Source: Acidobacteriota bacterium (GTDB lineage: Bacteria > Acidobacteriota > Terriglobia > Bryobacterales > UBA6623). Taken from it: a stretch of DNA of 64,000 bases. Positions 27,364 to 35,836 of this stretch are shown piece by piece. Position 1 is the first letter of the stretch. Every line of letters starts with the position of its first letter. Below the pieces are notes generated by a model, which searched no databases, was not told where the DNA came from, and saw only the letters and a list, made by a program, of their open reading frames with translations. Location: the NCBI GenBank assembly GCA_016125275.1, contig WGMB01000003.1, forward strand, positions 930,001-994,000. Reading direction: 5' to 3'. The translations under genes and the position numbers were made by a program.

Positions 27364-30030
27364 ATGCGGATCGCCTCTCTGCTCCTGCTTGCCGCCGGTC
27401 TGCTGCCCGGGGCCGTGCTGGAGACGCTGCCGCAGCCGTCGTTCTTCTTCTATGAGGAGAACGTGGGCCAGGCGTCTGACCCGGAGGCGATTCTACTGGT
27501 GCGCGGCGGGCCGCCGCAGTCCTATCTGAGCGCCCGCGAGCTGCACTTGTTCACCCCGTACAGCAGCCGGGTCGGCTCGGAGATCCGGGTGCGTTTCGCA
27601 GCAGCGGAGTCCTCGCCGGAGATGCGTCCGCTGGAGACTTGGCCCGGCCGAGCGCACCGCTTCGTGGGACCGGAGGCGCAGTGGCAGCGGAACCTCGCCG
27701 CACACCGCCGGGTGGAGCTCGCCGAAGTTTATCCCGGCGTGGACCTGATCCTCAGCGGCCAGGGCGCGCGGATCGTGATGACCTACGTGGTGCGGCCGGG
27801 CGCGGACCCCGGCGCCGTCCTGCTGGAGTCGAACCTGACGGCCCAGCTCGCCGACGGAGCTTGGCGCGTGGACGGCTTTCCCTTCCTGAGGGGGTCGGCG
27901 ACCTTCGCCACACCCGCGGGTTACCAGGGAACGGACGACAGCCGAGTGGCGGTGGACGCCTCGTACGAGGTTCGCGGCGCGATGCAGGCCGGGTTGCGGG
28001 TGGGCTCGTATGACGCGCAGCAGCCCCTGTATCTGGAGATTGCGGTGGACGCCGGCGGAGGGTTCGCGCTGACGCCCTCGGCGGTCGACGATGCGGGGAA
28101 TGTCTATCTGACCGGCTCGGCGCCTTCGGCCGTCCTGTGCGGCGTGACGACGGGAGGCACGGAGGAGGCTTGCCCGGACGCTTTTGTCGCCGCCTACGAC
28201 GCGCGGGGCGAGCCGCTGTTCTACACGGTGCTGGCGGGAGCGGCGGAAGACGCGGCGGCGTTCGCGGGCTTGGACGGGGCGGGCGGACTGAGCGTGGCCG
28301 GGACGACCGCTTCGGAGGACTTTCCCGTCACCGCTGACGCCTTCCAGCCGGCCAACGCCGGGCCGATCGGGCCCAGGCCCTTGGGGGTCGCCGCGACCTT
28401 CGGCGACCTGTTTCTGGCGCGGCTCGACGCCGTAACGGGCGAGATGCTGTATTCCACGTTCTTCGGCGGACCCGGCGGAGAGAGCAGCCGCTCGATCGCG
28501 GTGGCCGACGGGCTCTTGACCGCGCTGGCTCACACTGAGAGCGCCGATTTTCCGACCACTCCCGGCGCCTGGATCCCAACCGCGGAGCCGCGCTGCGACG
28601 GGTGCGGCGTCGACGCGCTCGTCCAGTTCGACCTGCGGGCGGGCCGCCCGCGATTCTCCACGTTCCTCCCCCCGGTCGAACCCGGCGGCGGAGCGATCGC
28701 GGCGCGCCCTGACGGGAGCGTGTATTATGCAGGCGCGGCGGACCAGCCGGTTCCGGTCACCGGCGGCGCGGCGCAAACGGAGCTGCGAGGGGCGTCGGAC
28801 GCCTATGTCTTCCGGCTGGCCCCGGACGGCTCGCAGCCCGTATGGGCGACGTACTACGGCGGACCCGGAAGCGACCGCGCGAGCGGCGTAGCCCTCGGCG
28901 GGGACGGACAAGTCTGGATCACCGGGTATTCGGATTCGCTGGGTTTGAACTTGGGCCAGGAGCCGAGCTCGTTCTTGGCGCGGTTCGCCGCCGATGGGTC
29001 TGAGGTCGCGGCTTCGGCGTTCCCCACGGACCTGGGCGGGACGCTGCTGCCTGACGGGAGCGGCGGCATTCTGCACTATATGGCCGCCGCGACGCCTTCG
29101 CTGCCGGTGACCGGCGACGCCCTGCTGCCGAGCGGCTGCGGCAACAACGACGGCCACGGCTACCTGCGCCGGTTCACTGCCGCTGGGGCTCTCGAGCAGG
29201 CGAGCTATTTGCCGGGCCCCGGGAGTTCGCCGAAACAGGCGCTGGCGGACCCGGCCGGCGTCTTCCACCGGGTCCGCAACGGCCGGCTGGAGCGCCTGCT
29301 GCTCGACGAGCCCGCGCCGTTCGCGATCGGCTGCGTGAGCCACGCCGCGAGCCGCTGGAACTTCGAGCGCGTCTCCACCGGCGGCATCGTGACGCTGGTC
29401 GGAACCAAGATGGGACCGGAGGAAGGCGTTTCGGGCGCGCCGGTCGACGGCCGCTTCCCGACCGAGCTCGGCGGCGTGCGGGTGTTGATGGACGGCATTC
29501 CGGCGCCGCTGCTGTATGCGCAGGCGGGCCAGATCAACGCCGTCACGCCGTACGCCGTCACCGGGAGAGAACCGATCGACGTGGTCGTCGAATACGACGG
29601 GCGGACGACCGAGCCGTTGCAGGTGGACGTGTTTCCTTACGACTTTGCGCTGTTCAGCCTGGACGGCTCGGGAATGGGGCAGGCTGCGGCGCTGAATCAG
29701 GACGGGACGCTGAACACGCCGGAGAATCCCGCCGACCCGGGCTCGATCATCGTGCTCTACGGCGCCGGAGCGGGCGCCACGGTTCCGCCCTCATTGGACG
29801 GCGAGCTCGCCCCGCTGACGGACCTCCCGGCGTTCCAAACGACCATCAAGATTCTCCACAACCGGCAGTACGTCGAGCCCCTCTACGCCGGGCCGGCGCC
29901 GGGATTGGTCAACGGCGCCGTGCAGATCAACCTGCGCCTGCCGGACGATATGCCGTCGGGGCCAAACCGGATCAACGTGGTGGTGGGCGGCAGCCAGTAC
30001 GTTTCACCGGCCACGATCTCGGTGCGCTGA
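27364..30030 (+). CDS. Surface beta-propeller protein with Solibacter-type C-terminal domain (paralogue A)
   Basis: 888 aa from ATG 27364 (ATG 27355 also possible); GAGGG lies just upstream. It has a signal peptide (ASLLLLAAGLLPGAV). The N-terminal domain begins FFFYEENVGQASDPEAILL, the DUF7948-like start seen before SBBP repeats. The middle has SBBP-type propeller repeats (DLFLARLDAVTGEMLYSTFF, SEDFPVTADAFQ, DFPTTPGAW, WATYYGGPG). The last 230 residues form the TIGR03437-like domain (LLYAQAGQINAVTPYAVTG, IVLYGAGAG, YAGPAPGLVNGAVQINLRLP). It is probably secreted or cell-surface; a binding or adhesive role is inference. A close paralogue follows 41 nt downstream. Confidence 0.87.
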   Translation: MRIASLLLLAAGLLPGAVLETLPQPSFFFYEENVGQASDPEAILLVRGGPPQSYLSARELHLFTPYSSRVGSEIRVRFAAAESSPEMRPLETWPGRAHRFVGPEAQWQRNLAAHRRVELAEVYPGVDLILSGQGARIVMTYVVRPGADPGAVLLESNLTAQLADGAWRVDGFPFLRGSATFATPAGYQGTDDSRVAVDASYEVRGAMQAGLRVGSYDAQQPLYLEIAVDAGGGFALTPSAVDDAGNVYLTGSAPSAVLCGVTTGGTEEACPDAFVAAYDARGEPLFYTVLAGAAEDAAAFAGLDGAGGLSVAGTTASEDFPVTADAFQPANAGPIGPRPLGVAATFGDLFLARLDAVTGEMLYSTFFGGPGGESSRSIAVADGLLTALAHTESADFPTTPGAWIPTAEPRCDGCGVDALVQFDLRAGRPRFSTFLPPVEPGGGAIAARPDGSVYYAGAADQPVPVTGGAAQTELRGASDAYVFRLAPDGSQPVWATYYGGPGSDRASGVALGGDGQVWITGYSDSLGLNLGQEPSSFLARFAADGSEVAASAFPTDLGGTLLPDGSGGILHYMAAATPSLPVTGDALLPSGCGNNDGHGYLRRFTAAGALEQASYLPGPGSSPKQALADPAGVFHRVRNGRLERLLLDEPAPFAIGCVSHAASRWNFERVSTGGIVTLVGTKMGPEEGVSGAPVDGRFPTELGGVRVLMDGIPAPLLYAQAGQINAVTPYAVTGREPIDVVVEYDGRTTEPLQVDVFPYDFALFSLDGSGMGQAAALNQDGTLNTPENPADPGSIIVLYGAGAGATVPPSLDGELAPLTDLPAFQTTIKILHNRQYVEPLYAGPAPGLVNGAVQINLRLPDDMPSGPNRINVVVGGSQYVSPATISVR

Positions 30031-30071
30031 GAGCGGTACAGCGAGGCGGCGCTCCAGTCGATGACAGGACA

Positions 30072-32732
30072 ATGCCCCGCTTGCATCCGCTGCTGCGATT
30101 CGCCCACTGGGCCGCAACCGGGCCGGCCTGGCCCTGGCTGGCGCTCATTCTGCTGGGAGCGGGGCTAGCGCGGGCCGCGACCGTTGAACGCGTCACTCTG
30201 TCGACGCCATTCTTCTTCTACGAACAGAACATCGGCCAAGAGGTCGATCCTGAAGTCCTCGTGGTGGTCCACGGCGACCCCATCTACGCCGCGATCACCA
30301 GGCGGGAGTTTCGGTTGTTCACCAAACAAGGCCATCTGGCGATCCGGAGGTTCGCCGCGGACGACGCCGAGCCGACGGTGCAGCCCATGGATCGGTGGCC
30401 GGGGCGCGTAAACCGCTTCCAAGGGCCTCCAAGCGCTTGGCTGCGGGACATCCCGGCTTACCGTCAGGTCGAGATTCAGGGCATCGCAACCGGCGTCGAT
30501 CTGGTCTTGGGAGAGAGGGACTCCGCCATCTTGCTCACATTCGTGGTCCACCCGGGCGGCGACCCGAAGATGGTCCGTCTTCGACCTGTGGCCACGGGCT
30601 CCCCCTATTCGGCCGCGGCGCCGGTCTCGACCGTGGCGGCCTATCAATGGATCGACGGCGTCCAGACGACCGTGGACGTGGACTTCGTTCACCCTTGGAC
30701 CGGAGAGTTCGACGTAGCCCTGGGCTCGTACGACCCAAGCGCATCGGTGTTCGTGGAGATGACGACCAAATCCGAATCGCGCTCGTTCCAGCCGGCGTAC
30801 ACGGCCGCAGACGCATCCGGCCATCTGTATTCCGCTCGGCCGTTCTCGTCGCCCGTGGTCTGTGGCGAGATATCGGACGACGTGCTGGACTTCTGCTCGG
30901 ACGTACACGTGGCCGGCGCCGACGCCGAAGGAAATCCGCTGTTCTCGACGGTGCTCGGAGGGGCCTTTCGAGATCGCGCCGCCGTCGTTCATCCCGATGC
31001 CAATGGCGGTCTGGCCGTAGTGGGAACCACGAGCTCCGAGGACTTCCCCGTAACGCCCCACGCTTGGCAGTCCACCAATGCCGGCCCGATTGGCGACGGC
31101 CCCCCCCACGCGCCCAAGTTCGGCGACCTGTTCCTCGCCCGGCTCGACGCGACCACGGGAGACTTACTGTACTCCACCTTCTATGGGGGCCCTGCGGATG
31201 AGCGCGAGGGGAGGACTTCTTGGCGAGACGAGGCCGGGATGTTTGTCCTTGTGGTGGTTGAAGATGGTTTTCCGACGACGCAGGGGGCCTGGCTGAATCC
31301 GCAGGCGTGCCCGGACTGTTCGGCAATTCTACGCTTCGATCTCGTTGGCGGCAGCCCGGTTTATTCGACCATGGTTCCGGGCTCGCTGAGAACGCTGAGC
31401 GCCCACAGCGACGGAAGTGTGTACGCGGGCGGCTCCGCCAGCTCGGACGTCCCCGTCACGCCGGGCGCAATCCGAAGTGAGCGAGGCCAACGCGCCGCCT
31501 ATCTGTTCCGGCTGGGTCCGGATGGCTCCGGTCCCATCTGGGCAACGTATTACGGCGGGCCGGGGCCAACCGGCAACGAAGTCAGCGACATCGTTGCTAA
31601 CGCCGAAGGGGGAGCCTGGGTCCACGGACTCTGGGACCTCGGACCGTCGCTGACTGGGGAGGCGAGATTCTTCCGCTACCTGTCTCGGTTCACGGCCCAG
31701 GGATCTGAGATCACCCGAACCGACGTGCCGGCCGAAGGAAATCATTCCCTGTTGAAGGGTCCTGGTGACGGGGTGTGGCTCCATTTGTTCACTGGAAGCT
31801 CTAGATGGCCCACAACACCGGACGCCTTGGCGCCTTTGGGTTGTGGCCCGTGGACCTCTCATCTCTACCTGATGCGCTTTCAGCCCAACGGCGCGCTTAC
31901 CTTCGCGAGCTATCTGCACCCTCTATCCTCGTCGACACAATATCGGCCCTTCGTCGATACGCGTGGCGGGTTTCATCGGGCGGTGGAAGGCGTCGTGGAG
32001 CGGCTGGGGACTGAGGAACCCACGGTCGCGAACTTGGCTTGCGCCGCGCACGCGGCCAGCCGTTCCAACAACATGCGACTCTCGCCGGGAGGCCTGATCA
32101 TGCTGGTGGGAACACAGATGGGACCCGCCGTCGGGGTCAGCGCCGCTGTGACGAACAACCGCTATCCCACCGAGCTGGCCGGCGTTCGGGTGCGCATCGG
32201 CGGACAATTTGCGCCGCTGCTCTACGCGCAAGCGGGTCAGATCAACGCCGTCGCGCCGTACTCGCTGACGCCTGGTCAGTCGGCGGACGTGGAAGTCGAG
32301 TATCTGGGAACCCGTCTGCCGCCCTTGACCCTCCCGGTGGTCAAGTACGACTTCGCTCTGTTCAGTCAAGACCCGGAGGGAAAGGGATCGGCGGTGGCAT
32401 TCCACGGCGACGGCTCGCTGAACAGCCCGGACCACCCGGCCGGCCCGGGCTCCATCGTGGTCCTCTACGGCGCCGGGGCGGGCGTCACATCGCGCCCTTC
32501 GGGCGACGGGGAGATCGCAAACGGCGCGGCCGAGTTGGCGGCCCAAGTGCGGGTAAGCTACTCGCCGGACCCGATCAAAGTCCTCCACGCCGGCCCGGCC
32601 CCGGGGCTGGTGAACGCGGTCACCCAAATCATCGTTCGCTTGCCGCTCCGCATCGACCGGCCTGGCATCGTCAATCGGTTTGAATTCGATCGCGACACGT
32701 TTATTTCTCCGGCCGGAATCTCGGTGCGCTGA
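30072..32732 (+). CDS. Surface beta-propeller protein, tandem paralogue B
   Basis: 886 aa from ATG 30072, with AGGA upstream. It has the same plan as the preceding gene: signal peptide (WLALILLGAGLARA), FFFYEQNIGQEVDPEVLVV start, SBBP repeats (DLFLARLDATTGDLLYSTFY, SEDFPVTPHAWQ, WATYYGGPGP), and the TIGR03437-like C-terminus ([43 protein letters not shown]). The two align over their full length but are clearly diverged, most in the middle. It is probably co-transcribed with paralogue A. Its codons and local GC look slightly less biased than paralogue A, which may mean weaker expression or different age. Confidence 0.87.
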   Translation: MPRLHPLLRFAHWAATGPAWPWLALILLGAGLARAATVERVTLSTPFFFYEQNIGQEVDPEVLVVVHGDPIYAAITRREFRLFTKQGHLAIRRFAADDAEPTVQPMDRWPGRVNRFQGPPSAWLRDIPAYRQVEIQGIATGVDLVLGERDSAILLTFVVHPGGDPKMVRLRPVATGSPYSAAAPVSTVAAYQWIDGVQTTVDVDFVHPWTGEFDVALGSYDPSASVFVEMTTKSESRSFQPAYTAADASGHLYSARPFSSPVVCGEISDDVLDFCSDVHVAGADAEGNPLFSTVLGGAFRDRAAVVHPDANGGLAVVGTTSSEDFPVTPHAWQSTNAGPIGDGPPHAPKFGDLFLARLDATTGDLLYSTFYGGPADEREGRTSWRDEAGMFVLVVVEDGFPTTQGAWLNPQACPDCSAILRFDLVGGSPVYSTMVPGSLRTLSAHSDGSVYAGGSASSDVPVTPGAIRSERGQRAAYLFRLGPDGSGPIWATYYGGPGPTGNEVSDIVANAEGGAWVHGLWDLGPSLTGEARFFRYLSRFTAQGSEITRTDVPAEGNHSLLKGPGDGVWLHLFTGSSRWPTTPDALAPLGCGPWTSHLYLMRFQPNGALTFASYLHPLSSSTQYRPFVDTRGGFHRAVEGVVERLGTEEPTVANLACAAHAASRSNNMRLSPGGLIMLVGTQMGPAVGVSAAVTNNRYPTELAGVRVRIGGQFAPLLYAQAGQINAVAPYSLTPGQSADVEVEYLGTRLPPLTLPVVKYDFALFSQDPEGKGSAVAFHGDGSLNSPDHPAGPGSIVVLYGAGAGVTSRPSGDGEIANGAAELAAQVRVSYSPDPIKVLHAGPAPGLVNAVTQIIVRLPLRIDRPGIVNRFEFDRDTFISPAGISVR

Positions 32733-32802
32733 GGCCTGCGCGGGTTGGGTTCACCGGGGCTCGACGCTCCCACGCCGGATCTTCGACAATAGGAAGAACA
32801 AG

Positions 32803-34743
32803 ATGCTTCAGATCACTCTTCCCGACGGCAGCGTCAAGGAAGTCGAGAGCGGCGCGACCCCTCTCGACGTAGCGCAGTCCATTAGTGGCCGGCTCGCCCA
32901 GGCCGCCCTGGTCGCCGAGCTCGACGGCAAGCTCGTGGACCTGACGACGCCCCTGACGGCCGACGCCAAGCTGCGCCTTCTGACCGATCGCGACCCGGAG
33001 GCGCTGGAAGTCTACCGGCACTCGGCCGCCCACCTGCTGGCCGCCGCGACGCTGGAGCTCTATCCCGACGTGAAGCTGGGCGTGGGGCCGCCGATCGACA
33101 ACGGCTTCTACTACGACATGCAGCGCGAACAGCCGTTCACGCCGGAGGACCTCGAGAAGATCGAGGCCAAGATGCAGGAGATCGTCGACAACGATCTGCC
33201 CAACCGGCGCATCTGGATGGATCGCGACGAGGCCTTAAAGCTCTACCGCGAACAGGGCGAGCTGATGAAGTGCGAGCTGATCTCGGACAAGACCGAGCAG
33301 GACGCCGAGACGGTCTCGATCTACAAGACCGGCGACAAGTTCAACGATTTTTGCCGCGGGCCGCACATCCCGTCGATGGGCAAGATCCAGGCCTTCAAGC
33401 TGCTCAGCGTTTCGGGCTCGTACTGGAAGGGCGACGAGAAGAACCAGCGGCTGCAACGCATCTACGGCACGGCGTTCTTTTCGAAGAAGGACCTCAACAA
33501 GTACCTCACGCAGCTCGAGGAGGCCAAGAAGCGCGACCACCGCAAGCTGGGCAAGGAGCTGGACCTGTTCTCGATTCAGGACGCCGCCGGCGCGGGCCTG
33601 ATCTTCTGGCATCCCAAGGGCGGGCTGATTCGCAAGATCATCGAGGATTGGCTGCGCAACGAATACCTGAAGCGCGGCTATGGGCTGGTGTTCACGCCGC
33701 ACATCGCCAAGCTCGACCTGTGGAAGACCTCCGGCCACGCGGACTTCTACTCCGACGACATGTTCAAGCCCATGGAGGTGGACGGCGTCGAGTACCAGCT
33801 CAAGCCGATGAACTGTCCCTTCCACATCCTGATCTACAAGGAAGGGTTGCGCAGCTATCGCGAGCTGCCGGTGCGGCTGGGCGAGCTCGGCACGGTGTAC
33901 CGGTATGAGCGCTCGGGCGTGGTGCACGGGCTGCTGCGCGTGCGCGGCTTCACGCAGGACGACGCGCACATCTTCTGCACCCCGGAGCAGGTGACCCAGG
34001 AGGTGATCGGCTGCGTGGACTTTGCGCTGGATGTGCTCAAGACCTTCGGCTTCAACGAGTACGAGGTGGAGCTGTCGACCTGGGACGGCGGCGCGTCGGG
34101 CAAGTATGCGGGCGACCCGGAGGAGTGGGCGCTGGCGGAGAAGGGCTTGCAGGACGCTCTGGCCGAGCGTGGCATCCAGGCCAAGGTGATGCCGGACGAG
34201 GCCGCCTTCTACGGCCCGAAGATCGACGTGAAGATGGTGGATGCGATCGGCCGTTCGTGGCAGCTCTCGACGGTGCAGTTCGACTTCAACCTGCCGCGGC
34301 GATTCGAGCTGGAGTATGTGGCCGAGGACGGCGCCAAGCACCGTCCGTACATGGTGCACCGCGCGCTGCTGGGCTCGGTGGAGCGCTTCATGGGCGTGCT
34401 GATCGAGCACTACGCCGGGGCCTTCCCGGTGTGGCTGGCGCCGGTGCAGGTGAAGATCCTGCCGATTACCGACAACCAGATGGAGTACGCCCGCGGCGTG
34501 CTGAAGCGGCTGGAGCAAGCCGGCATTCGCGCGGAACTGGACGAGCGCAACGAGAAGATCGGCTTCAAGATCCGCGAGGCGCAGATGCAGAAGGTTCCCT
34601 ACATGCTGGTGATCGGCCAGAAGGAAGTGGAGGCCGGGCAGGTGGCGGTGCGGGATCGCAAGAAGGGCGATCAGGGCGCGACGGAGCTGGAGCCGTTCAT
34701 CGCGCAGGTGCGGCAGCAGATCGAGACGCGGGCGACGGAGTAG
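32803..34743 (+). CDS. thrS: Threonyl-tRNA synthetase
   Basis: 646 aa from ATG 32803, with AGGAAG upstream; the longer open frame overlaps the previous gene's end. The order is standard: TGS domain (ITLPDGSVKEVESG), editing domain with the HSAAHLLAAA zinc-like His pair and CRGPHIP, catalytic core (KPMNCPFHILIYK, motif 2 RYERSGVVHGLLRVRGFTQD, motif 3 HRALLGSVERFMGVLIEHY), and the anticodon-binding domain (VKILPITDNQMEYA). It charges tRNA-Thr and clears Ser-tRNA-Thr. I see no T-box or leader structure in the 70 nt upstream. Confidence 0.97.
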   Translation: MLQITLPDGSVKEVESGATPLDVAQSISGRLAQAALVAELDGKLVDLTTPLTADAKLRLLTDRDPEALEVYRHSAAHLLAAATLELYPDVKLGVGPPIDNGFYYDMQREQPFTPEDLEKIEAKMQEIVDNDLPNRRIWMDRDEALKLYREQGELMKCELISDKTEQDAETVSIYKTGDKFNDFCRGPHIPSMGKIQAFKLLSVSGSYWKGDEKNQRLQRIYGTAFFSKKDLNKYLTQLEEAKKRDHRKLGKELDLFSIQDAAGAGLIFWHPKGGLIRKIIEDWLRNEYLKRGYGLVFTPHIAKLDLWKTSGHADFYSDDMFKPMEVDGVEYQLKPMNCPFHILIYKEGLRSYRELPVRLGELGTVYRYERSGVVHGLLRVRGFTQDDAHIFCTPEQVTQEVIGCVDFALDVLKTFGFNEYEVELSTWDGGASGKYAGDPEEWALAEKGLQDALAERGIQAKVMPDEAAFYGPKIDVKMVDAIGRSWQLSTVQFDFNLPRRFELEYVAEDGAKHRPYMVHRALLGSVERFMGVLIEHYAGAFPVWLAPVQVKILPITDNQMEYARGVLKRLEQAGIRAELDERNEKIGFKIREAQMQKVPYMLVIGQKEVEAGQVAVRDRKKGDQGATELEPFIAQVRQQIETRATE

Positions 34744-34752
34744 GACAGCGGC

Positions 34753-35139
34753 TCAGGCGGCGGCCTGGAGGTCTTGCCAGGCCTTGTCGAGCTCGGGCCT
34801 CAATGCGTCGCTGAGGTGTTGGGGGTCGACATCCCCGTGGCGTAGGCGGCTGAGGTAGTAGACGCGGCGCTTGGGCTTTCCAGAGGGGAATCCAAAGCCC
34901 AGCAACTAGAGGCTCCAGCCTTCCTCGTCGCCGTCGGCTAGCAACAGGAGATGACGCCGATCGCCCTGTTCCAGTGCGGGATACCAACTCCATTCCCAGA
35001 TTCCGCCCCTCGTGCCGCCCTGCGTCGCCGGCAGTTGGGCGGTCTCAGCGGCAAGAACTACCCCTTCGTCGAGGGCTTTGAGCGATTCACGCATCTTCTG
35101 AATCGGGTCCTGTGCGGCGGCCGTTGCTGCTGAGTTCAT
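34753..35139 (-). pseudogene. Unrecognised small ORF interrupted by one amber codon
   Basis: The ATG at 35139 has GAGGA upstream. The frame runs 77 codons (MNSAATAAAQDPIQKMRESL..., DGDEEGWSL), meets TAG at 34908-34906, then continues 50 more codons in the same frame (LLGFGFPSGKPKRRVYYLSR, ending KAWQDLQAAA) to TGA at 34755-34753. The second part is charged, non-repetitive and protein-like, so the ORF probably once encoded about 128 residues. I do not recognise a family. A recent nonsense mutation is the simplest reading; readthrough is the alternative. Confidence 0.5.
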
Positions 35140-35199
35140 TCGACAGTCCTCGTTTGCGCCTTTATCTTGGCGCCCGATGGTCAAGCCGGCCGCAAGCGA

Positions 35200-35227
35200 T
35201 AGACGCGTGACGTCACTCGTCTATAAT
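35200..35227 (+). promoter_or_regulatory. higBA promoter with palindromic operator
   Basis: TATAAT at 35222-35227 is a perfect -10, and TAGACG at 35200-35205 is a four-of-six -35 with a 16-bp spacer. The spacer holds the perfect palindrome GTGACGTCAC (35207-35216), the natural place for the HigA antitoxin to bind and repress. Confidence 0.7.
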
Positions 35228-35249
35228 GGAATTGACTGTCCGACGCAGA

Positions 35250-35534
35250 ATGATCACGAGCTACCGCAACCGGGATGCCGAGCGATTCGCTTCGGGTTGG
35301 CCGGTTCGCCAATGGGAGCCTATCCGCCGGCAAGCGGAGAAAAGGCTTCGCATTCTCGACGCGGCAACCAGCCTTGGCGATCTTGCTGCGCTCAACTCCA
35401 ATCGGCTAGAGGCTCTGAAGGGAGACCGCAGGGGCCAGTACTCGATTCGCGTCAATGACCAATGGCGCATCTGTTTCGAGTGGCCAAGCGACGCGGCCGG
35501 ACCTCAGAACGTCGAGATTGTGGATTACCACTAA
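35250..35534 (+). CDS. higB: HigB-type toxin (RelE fold mRNA interferase)
   Basis: 94 aa from ATG 35250 (MITSYRNRDAERFA). The in-frame ATG at 35226 overlaps the -10 box and cannot be transcribed from that promoter. Family motifs are LRILDAATSLGDLAAL, LEALKGDRRGQYSIRVNDQW and RICFEW near the end, closing with VDYH. HigB cleaves mRNA on the ribosome. The toxin gene precedes the antitoxin, as usual for higBA. All expected motifs are intact, so it is likely active. Confidence 0.92.
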   Translation: MITSYRNRDAERFASGWPVRQWEPIRRQAEKRLRILDAATSLGDLAALNSNRLEALKGDRRGQYSIRVNDQWRICFEWPSDAAGPQNVEIVDYH

Positions 35535-35548
35535 TAAGGGAGACTGTC

Positions 35549-35827
35549 ATGGCGCGCACCCCCATTCACCCCGGAGAAATCCTCGCTGATGAGCTGGAGG
35601 AACGCGGCCTTTCGGCCAAGAGTCTGGCCGAGGTCATCGAGACGCCGCCCAACCGGCTCTACCAGATTCTGGCGGGCAGGCGGAGCATCACGGCGGACAC
35701 GGCCCTGCGATTGGGGCGATACTTCGGCAGCTCGCCGGAATTTTGGATGAACCTGCAGTCAGCCTACGAGCTGGACTTGGCCCGGGCGGCGGAAGCGGAA
35801 CGCGAGCGGTCCGCTTCCACGGCGTAG
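35549..35827 (+). CDS. higA: HigA-type antitoxin (XRE HTH)
   Basis: 92 aa from ATG 35549, with AAGGGAGA upstream and 14 nt after higB. It begins MARTPIHPGEILADELEE, the signature HigA start. The HTH is LSAKSLAEVIETPPNRLYQI, followed by LAGRRSITADTALRLGRYFG and SPEFWMNLQSAYELDLA. It neutralises HigB and likely represses the promoter at 35200-35227. Confidence 0.94.
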   Translation: MARTPIHPGEILADELEERGLSAKSLAEVIETPPNRLYQILAGRRSITADTALRLGRYFGSSPEFWMNLQSAYELDLARAAEAERERSASTA

Positions 35828-35836
35828 CCCGATCGA

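Noticed and set aside
32733-32802. T-box or threonine-sensing leader before thrS
   Set aside because: Only 70 nt without hairpin, specifier loop or terminator.
12177-34908. Reassignment of TAG to an amino acid
   Set aside because: TAG is the natural stop of thrS, holB, hfq, prfB and the PQQ dehydrogenase, and the vapC remnant next to two of the ambers is plainly decayed.
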